Assembly (NCBI GenBank): GCA_002914805.1
Contig: JXTB01000027.1
Location: 571,217-635,216, forward strand
Origin: Parasponia andersonii
Taxonomy: Eukaryota; Streptophyta; Magnoliopsida; Rosales; Cannabaceae
Reading direction: 5' to 3'
DNA: 64,000 bases
Shown here one piece after another: positions 24,040 to 35,578 of this stretch. The first letter of the stretch is position 1; each line of letters starts with the position of its first letter. Made by a program: the position numbers and the translations under genes. The notes beneath the pieces were generated by a model. That model saw only the letters and a list, made by a program, of their open reading frames with translations, was not told where the DNA came from and made no database searches.

Positions 24040-25650
24040 ATGGACGTTTGGTCATGGATATGTGAGTTGCCGAACTCGGACGATTGGAGTACAGAGTCAG
24101 ACCCATCACCCGCATTCGTACTTGCGAGTTCCGGTACTTCAACTCATGACAGCTCATCAACTCGGGCTATTCAACTCAGGGCTGAGAAAGCCTCCGGCTC
24201 CAACATTGATTCCCTAGTGACCTTCTCCGTTTGCCTTCAGGGCTTCCAGCACGTCAGCTCCCAAAAGATTCTCTGGGTTTCTGACACGTGTTCACTATCG
24301 TCCGAGAAGCCGTTTCTCCCTCTGGTCCTTCAGCTTCTCCAGGAGATCATCTCCCGTTCGCCCACCGCGCAAGATAGCACCTGCCCTCGTTCCCAGCTCC
24401 AGAAGCTCAAGCCCGACGTCGTTTCATGGATTATGGATTCCCACGCGCCCGAGTCGTTCTCTAGCTTCTTCAATCTCGTCCTCCTCACGCGCCTCTTCTG
24501 GCTCTGCGCGTGCGACGCCCCCACCGAAGTTGGGTCCTTCTATTTTCGGTCCTTGTTAGCTCCGAAGCTCGAAGCTACGTCGTTTAAGAGCTCACCGGCT
24601 TTGAGGACCTTTTTCCTTACCGTAGGAGTAGATGCTGAGCTGTGCTTCATGCGCACCCTCGGGTACATGTTAGCAAAATGGTATATTTTAAGGGAGGTGG
24701 GCGTAGGATTACAAACGCTAACTCCACTGTTGACGTCCCCGAATCTCGGGTTCTCTTACGCGACTGAGGCCCATGGGTTCTGGATTCTGAAGGGGTACGC
24801 GCCGGTCTGGGGGATGAAACTTACGCGCTCCAGCGTCGAGAGGGGTCAGTTCCCGGCTTTAGAAGCAAAAGACGCGGTGCTAAAATACATGCTGGCGCAC
24901 CAGCAGCTCGAGGCCGTTATTCAATTGGAATACACGGTTGGATTCTACGAAGGGCTGATTCAGGTCAACGCGCGCGTGGACAACCTGCGCCTCCACGTGG
25001 CAAGGCTCGGGTACAACAGCTACAAGAACGATGACGACGTGGAGCTCGGCGAGGAGAGGCATTTCCCGTCGAGGATCCGGGTCTGGGTCGGGCCGGAAAT
25101 CGGGGCGAATTACGTGGCCGGGCTGAGCCTGGGCCGGTCCACGGACAACGGGGTGAGAGAGATCGAAACCCAGAACATCGTGAAGGGCAGTTTGGGAAAA
25201 TCAAACAAGACTCCGAAGATGAATGCCACGGGGAGGACTTCGAGCCGGACGAGGCGGAGCAACTGGCGGTGGGACCAGGACGCCGAGGGGAACGCGGCGG
25301 TGTTTGATGCGGTGCTGCACGACAGCGCGACGGGCCATGAGGTCGCGGCGCGGAGACAACCGGGTACCGGTGGAACCTACGAGGGGTTGAGGGACCGGTA
25401 CAGTGGGCCGAATAGGGCGTTTACGAAGAAGGGGGGATTGGTACTAGCGGGAGATGAGTACGGACAGGAAGTAGGGTGGAGAGTGAGTAAAGAGATGGAA
25501 GGGAGTGTGTTGAAGTGGAGGATTGGAGGGCAAGTTTGGTTGAGTTATTGGCCTAATGGGGTGAAGAGTTCGTATTTTGAGACTAGGTGTGTGGAGTGGT
25601 GCGATGAGGTTGATTTGCCTCTTATTCCGGCCAAGTTGTTGAGCTATTAA
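24040..25650 (+). CDS. conserved-looking plant protein of unknown function, 536 aa
   Basis: Intronless 536-codon reading frame, much richer in G+C than its flanks, starting MDVWSWICELPNSDDW. I do not recognise a named domain. Visible features: a Ser-rich segment (residues 28-55); a hydrophobic stretch at about 141-158 (SSFFNLVLLTRLFWLCAC); aromatic and Gly-rich middle parts such as FWILKGYAPVWGMKL; a basic Ser/Arg segment (TSSRTRRSNWRW) near residue 400; and a C-terminus rich in Trp with WRIGGQVWLSYWPNG and VEWCDEVDLP. No signal peptide. The long uninterrupted frame, codon composition and absence of repeats argue for a real gene, but a function cannot be stated. The start is the first ATG, preceded in frame by AT-rich leader sequence. 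Confidence 0.85.
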   Translation: MDVWSWICELPNSDDWSTESDPSPAFVLASSGTSTHDSSSTRAIQLRAEKASGSNIDSLVTFSVCLQGFQHVSSQKILWVSDTCSLSSEKPFLPLVLQLLQEIISRSPTAQDSTCPRSQLQKLKPDVVSWIMDSHAPESFSSFFNLVLLTRLFWLCACDAPTEVGSFYFRSLLAPKLEATSFKSSPALRTFFLTVGVDAELCFMRTLGYMLAKWYILREVGVGLQTLTPLLTSPNLGFSYATEAHGFWILKGYAPVWGMKLTRSSVERGQFPALEAKDAVLKYMLAHQQLEAVIQLEYTVGFYEGLIQVNARVDNLRLHVARLGYNSYKNDDDVELGEERHFPSRIRVWVGPEIGANYVAGLSLGRSTDNGVREIETQNIVKGSLGKSNKTPKMNATGRTSSRTRRSNWRWDQDAEGNAAVFDAVLHDSATGHEVAARRQPGTGGTYEGLRDRYSGPNRAFTKKGGLVLAGDEYGQEVGWRVSKEMEGSVLKWRIGGQVWLSYWPNGVKSSYFETRCVEWCDEVDLPLIPAKLLSY

Positions 25651-25672
25651 ATAGAGGAGCTTGCTACACTTA

Positions 25673-25673
<1 letters not shown>

Positions 25674-25711
<38 letters not shown>
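25674..25711. repeat. (AT)n microsatellite
   Basis: About 36 bases of AT repeats directly 3' of the gene ending at 25650, probably in its 3' UTR. Confidence 0.9.
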
Positions 25712-25714
<3 letters not shown>

Positions 25715-27150
25715 ATGGTGGTTAAAACCAGATACAGAAATAGTGAGTGTATGTATATGTAGATTATATGTTAGTAGGAACTACTGAACAATATAATAAT
25801 TGAGGAAGATGTAATGTCTAATGCTGTGTTATTTGATTGTACAATGAGTACTCATATATATATATATATACTTGTGTGTGTGTAACGGTTTGATTTGCTC
25901 CAACGGGAGTGTATGATTTCCTCCTTGAGTTGTGGTGTGAGATATAGTTATCTTGTCAGGAACTATTAATTAGGAAGAATGTTATTTAGCGAATAGGAGT
26001 TGGAAGAATATTGTCGAACTTTGTAGGTGTAAATTGTGAAATCTATGAGAATTATGTCTATAAATGCAGACATGGACGTTGAGTGGAAATCTACGAGAAT
26101 TATATGTAAAGAATATTAAACGGAATTCGGAAAAAAAAAAAGAAAAAAACGATTGATTTTGGTTTTATCCTCGTTCGAAGGATGGACATTCCCAAATATC
26201 GATGCTGTATCCGCACTGCATCAATCCGTGCGGCTTTGTACAATTTATAAAAGTTTTGAAGTGTTTTGTGTTATTCTGTTATTTTAATCAGTTCTTCAAA
26301 TATCCTGGAATGTACGTTGAATATTCTTTACGGCTTCTTTGATGTATTGGACTAGGACCAGGACGAGGACTGGAATAGATTATTTGTTCTAATCTTGATA
26401 CCACTTTGGTATTAGGATAAATAACATATATCCAAAATTAATTTTTTTGAGTAAGATAAATAGTCTCACTCAAAATGCGTGATTATTAATCCCGCACATT
26501 ATTATTATTAGTGGGCTAATCTCTTTTTGCACACTTCCATGCTAGTAGGTCCCACTTTCATAGGTTTTTTAATTACTTTGAAATTTAAATTAAATTAAAA
26601 AAAAAAGTTATATCTCATTGTATACAAAATAATGGTAATACAATTTAATACTACGCTAAACACATGTTTCAATCCGACACAATCATCCCATCCAATCCCC
26701 TGTACGAAGGTCCAAACGGAACCTTAATTTTTTTCTTTTTCTTTTGATTTATAGAATCTATGTTTATTAGATGTAATTTTGTAATTAAATGTAATAGTCT
26801 TATGAAAAGAAAATTAATTGAAAAGCAATAACAGACACAATTTGCGAAGTCAAATTTGCCAAGTTTCTGTTTGAGGCCCATTTTGTCAAAAGTAGTTCGA
26901 ATGTATGTATTCTCTAAACTTCAGAAATTGATGAACATACCATATCGCAAACAGTTTGGGATTTAGTGAAAATTAAATGTGTGGTTCGGTTTCGCAATCT
27001 TCCTGTGATTGCTCTGACTCCTATGTCTTTGTTCTACTAAAAGGAGCCAAGTTGAAGCATCTGGTCAATTATTTATGTCCATCCAACTGTCATTTATTAT
27101 ATATTTTTTTTCCAATATAACATTATTAGTAATCACCTGGTTTAGAGTAG
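25712..27150. other. intergenic with a possible MITE
   Basis: At about 26350-26725 a stretch with GGACTAGGACCAGGACGAGG at the left and CCATCCAATCCCC..GGTCCAAACGG at the right resembles the 3048-3457 element in layout, but its ends are not clearly inverted repeats. Another (TA)n run lies at 25855-25870. No gene seen. Confidence 0.35.
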
Positions 27151-30100
27151 CCAAGCTGAGGGAATGGGCTAAATATTTGAGGCCTGAAAGCATGAGGTGT
27201 TGTACTGTGTTTTGGGCGATGGCGTATAAGATAGCTTGGAAATTTGGAAAGGGAAGAAAGAGGAGTGGGACGACAAGCAGTGCATATTTCGAGGTAAATA
27301 TGTAAGTCATAAAAGCTCTATTTTATGTTGATTCTTAATCTGAATTAATTATGTATCAAACAAGTTAGGATAATTACAATAGACTGTAAAGGGACAGAAT
27401 TTTTATACTTGTTCCTCTCTCTTGTAAGCAAAGCCAACTATTTAAACATTGCAAGGAAGATCAAGTACTTCTGACTAGATATTGCTTTTAGAGTACCTCT
27501 TTTTATTAACAAAAGTTTGTGAACTATCTTAATATTTTTGAGCTGATAATATGTTTTCTGTGTCAGACCGGTTGTAGCATGCAATATATAAGGTTACAAA
27601 CGTTTATAATAAATGTTTTGATACATAATGTTACCGAAATATTATGCTCCAACTTTGAGTAGAATTTCGGTAGCACTTCAATACAAAGGATTGTTGACCG
27701 TCGAAGGCTGTGTTCCACACAGAGTCCTTAAAACTGATTCGCTCCCTCCACCAGAATGCTTGAGGATTTGCAAGCGTCAGTCTCCCAGGATACAACGACG
27801 AAGAGCAGCAGGTGAAACACCAACACCTCCACTCTACGAACTGGATAGCTTTGAACTCAAAATTTTTAGACACTCGAAAAACTCTAGCTAAAAAAAAACT
27901 GAGGAACTCAAGAACACTTGAGAGAGAATGGTAAAGAGAAGAAGGCTTCTGTTTCTTTGTTTTGGTGTGTAGAATGAAGAGGGGAAGCTCACCTTTTATA
28001 GTCTCCAAGGAGGGACTTGGTAGCAAAAACCAGAAATATTTTCCATTAATCTCAAAACGTTTTCCAGTCATTAAACTTTTCGTTTTCCAGATTTCTGTTA
28101 CTAACGTTTCATTCATTAACCTGTGTAATAAAATCCAAAACGTTCAGTTCATTTTGGTTCATAATGGAAGAAAAAAAATATTAGGCCACAACAAAAGGTT
28201 GGGCTCTTACTATGGTCCAAGTTTCGGCCCAGCATTCGTGTCCGCAGGTGCGGGCACACACGAGCCCATGCAAATTCAGGCCCAACCCCGAAGATTTGCA
28301 CTCCCCCTGCGCGCACCTGAGAGAGCATCTGTGGTTGTTATTCTTACCACCATCACAAAACAAGGTTCTATATAAACCACTTGCACCATGCATTTCCCAC
28401 CAATGTGGGATTATAATATTTTCCTTTCATTTTCCATTTCAATGGTGCACTTTTGAGCAACAATTTCTCATTCATCCGTGCACCATTTTGAGCGTGTGAA
28501 TATACGAAATCGATCTCCTCGCAGAGGAGAACAAGAATTCACTAAGATCTTTCATCAACAAGATGTGGATCCCACTCAATTTTTAGCTTCAAAATGGTCC
28601 ATGAAAATGGGTTTTATAACAAATTTAATCTTTAAAATCCACTTGGGCTTCCAAGCCCAAGCCAAGCCCAAATTGTTTCCTTAACCCATTTACCCATTTT
28701 TATCCAACATTCTGTTGCTTTCATTTTCAGTGGAAACATGAACCGAGGCATTATGCTTTGAGTGCTCAAACAATTTCTGTTGGAAGAAAGCTAGGTAAGA
28801 TCCTTTCCCCGTATGTATTTGTCCCATTTAGAACTGAGAAGTAAATGAAAATGAGGTTTGCATATGTTTATCGAAAGACTAATGAGTTTGTATCTGTTTG
28901 TTACAAATTATTCTAATATGAAGAAGTCAAGCTCCTTGTTTATAGTGCAGTATTATATACTAATTGATACTTTTATTCAATTACAGATCACTAGTGCAGA
29001 CTTTGCCGTAGTGACTTCTCTTTCTTGTAATATTGTTATCTTTAAATTGAGTACCTCTTGTCCTTTATTTGTGCATGTCTTCCCTACTTATACAGAGTGT
29101 AACAGAAGTTGCGTTTCTGAAGCTCTTGTTGCTCTTCATTATGTTGACATGTCAATTCTTCTGTGACCCACTATAGACACATTGCACAACAATGGTTGGT
29201 ATTTCTATCACTCCTGAGACACCAAATGACGGTAAGCTGGTTTGATCATGGTTTGTACTAACTTTTGAGTATTCAAGATCTAGTGCTGCTGACTTGTTCT
29301 ACTAGATTTCTCTAGAGAATTGATTCGATATGATGCTTAATTCTTATTTTCTAGATGGTATCTGGATGGTCTTGTGAGGTTTATGATTGATTTGTTTATC
29401 AGGAAGTACTTGTGAAATAATGAGGCACAGTACAGAAGATACAAGGTATTGGAACATGTACAAGTGCATATGAAATACAATTTTTATCATACATGGGGAT
29501 TAATCGTATTGGTCTTCTTTTTCCTATACCTTGATGAGATATCCCACAGTTTTGTTGCCTTGAAGTAGTATCTCTGTTTCTGGTTTATTATAGAAGAAAC
29601 CAAACAAATTATTTATGTTTTGATGCAGTTGCTTAATAGCTTAGCTCCACCTCTGTATTTCTGATAGCCATTCTTTATCAACTGAATTCCTCACTTCAAT
29701 ACTACCTTCATAGTATTTTATAGTTCATGTTTGATCATAGTTTGTTATTATAGTTTGATCAAGAAAGCAAAATACATATAGTTGTCTTCTCTACATCTTC
29801 AAATTCAATAGCTAAATATTTATGCAGGCAAATTCTGTTGTTTGCAGAGCAGACGTTAGTGGTGCTACATCCTTGATTTCATTTGCTTCTAAGGATTTGT
29901 ATGATACTCATTCCATTGGTCTATACAAAAAGGATAAGGTCATGAAAATCTGTGAGTTAGAGTTGAAGTTTCATTTCTTTTGCTTGGAAGAACAATATTT
30001 TTCTTTCGTTTATTTGTGAATGCTTTTCATATTTGATATTTATCTTCTTGTTTGTGTTTTTGTATTTGAAAGTGGCCATCCTTGAAATGTTGGAAAAGCT

Positions 30101-30461
30101 AATGGAACTCGAGTCAGGGACCTCAGTCTTTCTGAAAAGTAAATATCCTTGTGATTCTTTTTTTTTTTTTTTTTTCTTTTTTTAATCTAGTGCTGTCTTA
30201 ATATGTGAGGAAGTTCATAGCTTAATGTACAGTAATATGTGGCTGCAATACTGGTTGATATGTACACTAGTTTTTCCTTATTGGAGAATCAATATTTGCT
30301 ATCGATAATGTCGGTGACTAATTTGATAACAGTAAATTTAACAAAAGACTGTTTTGTTTTTACAGTTTATTGTAAAACATTACTTGCACTCGAGCAGAAA
30401 TTGATGAGACCCCATCCAAATGGGTTGACTGTGTTACAGGATTTTGGCGGATGTAATTAAA
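27151..30461 (+). pseudogene. exon-like segments of an unidentified spliced gene or relic
   Basis: Several short open segments on the plus strand are flanked by AG and GT: 27151-27293 (KLREWAKYLRPESMRCC, VFWAMAYKIAWKFGKG), 28731-28794 (WKHEPRHYALSAQTISVGRK), 29828-29938 (VVCRADVSGATSLISFA, LYKKDK), about 30073-30139 (ILEMLEKLMELESGTSVFL) and about 30365-30461 (LLALEQKLMRPHPNGLTVL). The first two join in phase. I do not recognise the protein. Both ends are undefined: no credible first exon is seen, and the last segment ends at TAA 30459-30461. A solo LTR sits in one intron. It could be a live gene with exons I missed, or a decayed copy. Confidence 0.3.
27629..28709 (-). mobile_element. solo LTR, copia-like
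   Basis: On the minus strand it runs from TGTTGGATAAAAATGG (28709) to TTTCGGTAACA (27629), about 1,081 bases with TG..CA ends. A TATA box (GACTATAAAAGG) lies about two thirds along. There is no gag or pol on either side. The 5 bp flanks (CATAA and TCTGT) do not match. Class is inferred from LTR style only. Confidence 0.6.
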
Positions 30462-30649
30462 TTGTTGTTAGTAGCCGAGTTTTAGATTGTTATGGTTGTA
30501 TTTCGGAGCAAGAGTGGACACGATTTAAGAATTTTTTTGATGTATTTTGACTCTTAAGTGACTGGTTCTTGCGAGCTAATGACATTTGATGTTTTATAAT
30601 AATAGAATATTATTTCATCATTAATCTAATAGTAATTTTCAATTTTTCT
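30462..30649. other. intergenic
   Basis: AT-rich, nothing recognised. Confidence 0.3.
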
Positions 30650-30894
30650 ATGATTTAACAATGGTTCATTACTTAAAGCGTTGTCTTTTAGTTATTAGAA
30701 TGTACTTTTTTTAAAAAAGAAAATACACATAAATAACAACAGTTTTTAAATTGAAATTCAAATATGTTATCTTTTCAAATAAATAGCAGCGGGTATTAAC
30801 TGCGTTATTTCGCCCTACTTTTTAATAACACGTGATTTAACAATTCAAAGACAACATATTTTATCTGTTGTCTATCAACAAGATTCCTGTAGTG
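30650..30894 (-). mobile_element. CACTA-like transposon terminus
   Basis: Read on the minus strand from 30894 it begins CACTACAGGAATCTTGTTG, the classic CACTA terminus. It is followed by short repeated subterminal motifs (GACAACAGATAAAATATGTTG, TTGTTAAATCACG, then AACTGTTGTTATTTATGTG). The opposite end was not found, so it is a fragment or a small element with an unrecognised second end. Confidence 0.5.
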
Positions 30895-31239
30895 CCGGTC
30901 AATCCACATTGCACCTCAAACACTCTTAATGCAAAGAACCAAATATTCTAGACAAACTCAAATGCTTAGGGAAGCGAAGAATGATTTGTTAATTTTACGA
31001 GAGAAAAAAAATAGTAACTTAGGCCTGGGAAAACCAAACTTTTTTTAGGAGAAAATTTACTTTTCGCTATTACTTTCGTAAACAAAATTTTAAGAAATTT
31101 TAAGAAATCTTTTCTTTTAAATAAGGAAAATATTATCTCCCTTTGTCCTAAACCAAAAGGAAAAAAAAAATCATCTTTTTTGTGGAAAAATAGACTTCTT
31201 TTAAGTAGTGGAAAAAAAAAATCTAATTAATACATGTAA

Positions 31240-32205
31240 TAGTTAATTACTATGTCGTCATATTTTCCACGTTATTTATAAGTCGATATAGTAGAGAAAT
31301 CATATCACTCGATAAATAACGTGGAAATAGTTGACGTGGTAGCTCCACGTCATACTACGTCACTTAAAAAGCAACGTAGTATATTGGCTTATCATGTCGC
31401 TTATACAGAAAGTGACGTAGTAGGTCAAAACATCTAGCAACTTATCAGCTATTGGGGTCCTAACACGTTGCTTTTTGGGAATACTATATCACTCGTCCAA
31501 AAAATGACGTGCTATGTACTATGTACTATGTCACTTTTTTAGAAAACGACGTGGTAGAGGTCATTTTCTTGCGTGCTCAGTATAGGTCACGGTCCCAGAT
31601 AATATTTTCCAAGAAGATCTTGAGTACTACGTGAGTCTTCTCTTAGATCAAATCATTAATACACTTCACACCACTTATATGAGCCAAATACCGAATCGTC
31701 GGCTTTGTGATCGCTTGTCCAAACTCTTACGGTTTTGTGATGTTGTCGTAGAGCACCTTATGGTGTCACTTTGCTTCTCCTTTTCCATGCCCTAATATTA
31801 TTGACGATAGTATGAAACCTCAAGAATATGCACCACCATTAAAATGGACAAAAAGATCAAAAAAGACTCGTATAAAAATTTTCAAAGACCCAAAAATAGA
31901 AGAAACTGAAAGAAGAGAGAGATATACTTGAAATTCAAAATGAGTAAAGTTTGACTGAGAGGGTATTAAAAATTTAGGGTTTGTTTTAATTGAAATTGGA
32001 TGACTATTTAGTGGGATTGACGGTTTAAATAAACAGTCGTAATGGATTAATTTTTTTAGTATGGATCAATGACTTGGCTAGCTAAAGAAGAAGGTTTTGG
32101 GGCCTGAGTTTGTATGAACACCCTATATGAAAGTAACGTGGCATTAAATAAAATAATAAAACATGTCACTTTCTCTAAAAATGACGTGATTCAAGTAACG
32201 CCATT
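31240..32205. repeat. cluster of short bidirectional ACGTCA/TGACGT-core repeats
   Basis: Between 31245 and 31560, motifs such as ACTACGTCACTT, AAGTGACGTAGTA, GACGTGGTAG and ATGACGTGCTA occur about ten times in both orientations; two or three more lie at 32135-32200 (AAGTAACGTGGCATT, AATGACGTGATT). The pattern resembles the subterminal binding-site arrays of CACTA or other DNA transposons. No coding region is recognised here; the stretch 31560-32130 in between is featureless. Confidence 0.5.
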
Positions 32206-32344
32206 TGTTTTTTTTTTTAGTACTTCGTGTAATACATTACCAAAGTGGTTTTTTAATTTTATTAGGTACTTAAAAGTTTTTTTTTCATTTGTACGTGAAA
32301 ATATGATATTTTTATCATTTAAAATATATGAAAATTATTCTTGA

Positions 32345-32829
32345 GAGGAAAGAAAAGAATAAAATGGGACTATACTTTCTTGTTTGGTTGGAAAGCCACT
32401 ACTGGAGAAAGTCCATTCTCTTTGGCTTATGGATATGAAGCGATGATCCCTGTTGAAATTGGTGCGGGCTCCCTGCGACGATCTGTTTATGAGCAAAATC
32501 AGAATGATGTATTACTGAGAATTGAACTCGATCTTTTAGAAGAATGGCGTGAATAATCTCAACTCCAAATTGCATCATATCAACAACGCACTGCTTGATA
32601 TTATAACTCCAAAGTCAAAGGTAGACATTTTGAAGTTGGAGATCTTGTCCTTCGACGAGTTCTACCTAATAATAAAGAACATGGTGCTGGTGTATTTGGG
32701 CATTCTTGGGAAGGGCCTTATGTTATTGATAACGTCATTCGACCTGGGACATATAACCTAGCTCGCATCGATGGACAAAAGATCGAGCATGCCTGGAATA
32801 CAGAACAACTTCGTCGTTATTATCAATAA
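32345..32829 (+). pseudogene. integrase C-terminal fragment (Tat pol)
   Basis: The frame shows TTGESPFSLAYGYEAMIPVE, the conserved post-catalytic integrase segment, then DLVLRRVLPNN, GHSWEGPYVI and HAWNTEQLRRYY before the stop at 32827-32829. It is one frame with two internal stops (TAA at 32554-32556 and a TGA near 32594 where the family has Arg). The catalytic D,D,E region is absent because the element starts just upstream. Confidence 0.8.
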
Positions 32830-33530
32830 ATCTTCATGTTATCTTCAACAGCCTACTGTATCTTCTTTATTAATATTCGTCAATAGGACTTCTTCGGCTA
32901 TTACTTCAATTCATTTCCAATCGTCTTTTATAGTTTTATGATAGTTTTCGGACACCATAAATCTCGGGGGGCAGGGGAATCAGAATGTTATCTCCTACTT
33001 GTTTCCTAAGGGACTAGGCAAATATCCATTTAGAGGAAACATGGGTTTTAGATCATCAAAGTATCTGAATCTCCTTAAAATCTCCTTAAAATCCTAGGAT
33101 TTTCTCCTCGCTTCATGCCTCAGCATGTCGTATTATGCAATTTCCCTCCTCGAACAGAAAAGTAACTAAGCCAAATGTTCATTGTTCGAAGTGATATATT
33201 GCTATATTTTATTTTGACATGGAACTTTTGAAACACAGTTAGAGTTTGCATCACTCGTATTGACTATTTTCTTAAGCGACCTAACCTATCCTAACGCTTA
33301 AAACTCGTTTTAAGTTAGTCAGATTCAAATCGCTAAAAGTGTACTGATCAATCACTCTGTGATGACTACTTGGTTAAAATTACTATCGTCTCTTATCGCT
33401 ATTTTACAGGAGCATATAAAAAAAAAAGTACAGGAGCATATAAGGAAGGAAAAATTCTATTAAACAAGTCATTAAAAAGGAAGAGGGACCAAGCCCACAT
33501 TGTTCTAAAAATAATAAAAAAGAGAACAAG

Positions 33531-34874
33531 TTATGCAGAAGGGCTCGCGCCGCCATCTCCAGCTTTAGCAGTATCCTCCCTCCAGCTTTGGACGAGCTCG
33601 ACCACATTCTTGCCAAGGATGGAGAAGTCAAAATCCGGATGCTCGTAGAAAATATTGAAAATGATGGTCGACGAGGTGATATCACTAGCTTTATCTTCGA
33701 GTTCTTTGACTTCAGTCGCCTTGAACTCCTTAATAGCTTTGTGAACCGCCTCAGTGGTCGCTTCCCTCATGCGATCCGGATGCTCAGAAATGGTCTTCTC
33801 GAGCTCTTTGACTTTCTCCTTGAGATTCTCCTTCTCGAGTCTCTCCTTGTCCAGGTCCTCGAGCATCTGCTGCCTCTCCAAGTTGAAGGCCGTTCTCTCC
33901 TCCTCCCGGGCCTTCTCCGAATTCTCGAACGCTTGGGTTATCTCTTCAACTTTTTGAGCCTTCTCCAAACATTCGAGAACCGGGACGTGCATCAGAATAG
34001 CAGCAGCCGTAGTATGAAAAACCTAATTGTTAACACCAGGAGAATACAATCGAGGAGAGGATAGAAAAAGTACTTACATTGGCCAGCATCCTCATCACAG
34101 ATCCAAAAGCAATCTTGGCAGATCGTTGCTTCATCTGCTCCCAGCCTTCCTCAGATGTGAAGCGATCAATGAAGGCTGCGCTCAAACCAGCCTTCTTTGG
34201 TAATTGGTTGAGGAGTACGAAGAGCTCTTCACCCTTATCTGCCAGGATCGGTTTTGAAGAAGTGGCAGCCTCAGTTGGTGGTTCAGGATGACTCGTTGGC
34301 TGAGGCTGTGGTGGAGGCGAGCTTGCTCGGAAGTCCTCGAAGGTAACTTTTCTTTTCTTCGAGCTGTCGACCTTCTCCTTCCTTTCGATGGCAGAGTACT
34401 CTCGGGTATTTTGGTTTTTGCCATGGACCTGAGAGTTGAAGGTGGTGCTCGCAAGCTGCTACCGATGACCATCTCTGTACAGATGTGTCAGTGAGCGAGG
34501 AGATATAATATAAGGGTAATTAGAATGTGTGGGATTACCTTCTTCTTGTGGAGCTGGTTGAGGAGCTGGTGGTGATGCTGTCTCTGGAGATGAAGGTTCT
34601 GAGGTTGGAGGGGTGGCTGATGCTTTTCGTTTTCTAATTCTTGAAGACGAGGCACCTAAATCCGTCCTTTTCCTTGGCTTCTTCTTTGAGCTCGATGGTT
34701 TAGACGAAAGAACCGGGGGGTCTGGGAATGCGGCTCCCTTTGGAAGCAGACCGCAAGTGACCAGGTTATTTGAAATACCTAGTACCTTCCAATTAAATTC
34801 CTCAATTGGAAGGTCGTTGATTTTATATACCCTTGCGAGCTGTTCCCTGGAGAGTCCGGGTCGATCCCTGTTAT
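33531..34874 (-). CDS. antisense additional ORF of the Tat element
   Basis: Read on the minus strand from next to the gap: 34874-34539 codes for a Pro/Ser/Lys-rich part (REQLARVYKINDLPIEEF, LGISNNLVTCGLLPKGA, PPAPQPAPQEE). A candidate 64-base intron (34538-34475, GTAATC..CTGTACAG) follows, then 34474-34079 with one likely frameshift (KRKVTFEDFRASSPPPQ, ADKGEELFVLLNQLPKK, EEGWEQMKQRSAKIAFGS). A second candidate intron (34078-34023, about 55 bases, GTAAGT..TTAG) is followed by 34022-33531. The last part is a coiled coil rich in Glu/Lys (EKENLKEKVKELEKTI) ending YEHPDFDFSILGKNVVEL and SWREDTAKAGDGG. Such antisense ORFs are known in Tat-type elements; their function is unknown. The N-terminus lies in or beyond the gap. 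Introns are short for a plant, so splicing is inferred only. Confidence 0.6.
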
Positions 34875-34902
34875 CTGCAATGACATTCGAATGCGATAAA
34901 TG

Positions 34903-35578
34903 NNNNNNNNNNNNNNNNNNNNNNNNNNNNNNNNNNNNNNNNNNNNNNNNNNNNNNNNNNNNNNNNNNNNNNNNNNNNNNNNNNNNNNNNNNNNNNNNNN
35001 NNNNNNNNNNNNNNNNNNNNNNNNNNNNNNNNNNNNNNNNNNNNNNNNNNNNNNNNNNNNNNNNNNNNNNNNNNNNNNNNNNNNNNNNNNNNNNNNNNNN
35101 NNNNNNNNNNNNNNNNNNNNNNNNNNNNNNNNNNNNNNNNNNNNNNNNNNNNNNNNNNNNNNNNNNNNNNNNNNNNNNNNNNNNNNNNNNNNNNNNNNNN
35201 NNNNNNNNNNNNNNNNNNNNNNNNNNNNNNNNNNNNNNNNNNNNNNNNNNNNNNNNNNNNNNNNNNNNNNNNNNNNNNNNNNNNNNNNNNNNNNNNNNNN
35301 NNNNNNNNNNNNNNNNNNNNNNNNNNNNNNNNNNNNNNNNNNNNNNNNNNNNNNNNNNNNNNNNNNNNNNNNNNNNNNNNNNNNNNNNNNNNNNNNNNNN
35401 NNNNNNNNNNNNNNNNNNNNNNNNNNNNNNNNNNNNNNNNNNNNNNNNNNNNNNNNNNNNNNNNNNNNNNNNNNNNNNNNNNNNNNNNNNNNNNNNNNNN
35501 NNNNNNNNNNNNNNNNNNNNNNNNNNNNNNNNNNNNNNNNNNNNNNNNNNNNNNNNNNNNNNNNNNNNNNNNNNNNNN
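34903..35578. other. assembly gap (676 Ns)
   Basis: Run of N inside the plus-strand Tat element. Long X-only reading frames across it have no meaning. Confidence 1.

Noticed and set aside
24965-25204. Minus-strand Pro/Arg-rich frames inside the 536-codon gene
   Set aside because: Shadows caused by the high GC of the real gene on the plus strand.
27631-28116. 161-codon minus-strand frame
   Set aside because: Lies within the copia-like solo LTR; LTRs often have chance frames.
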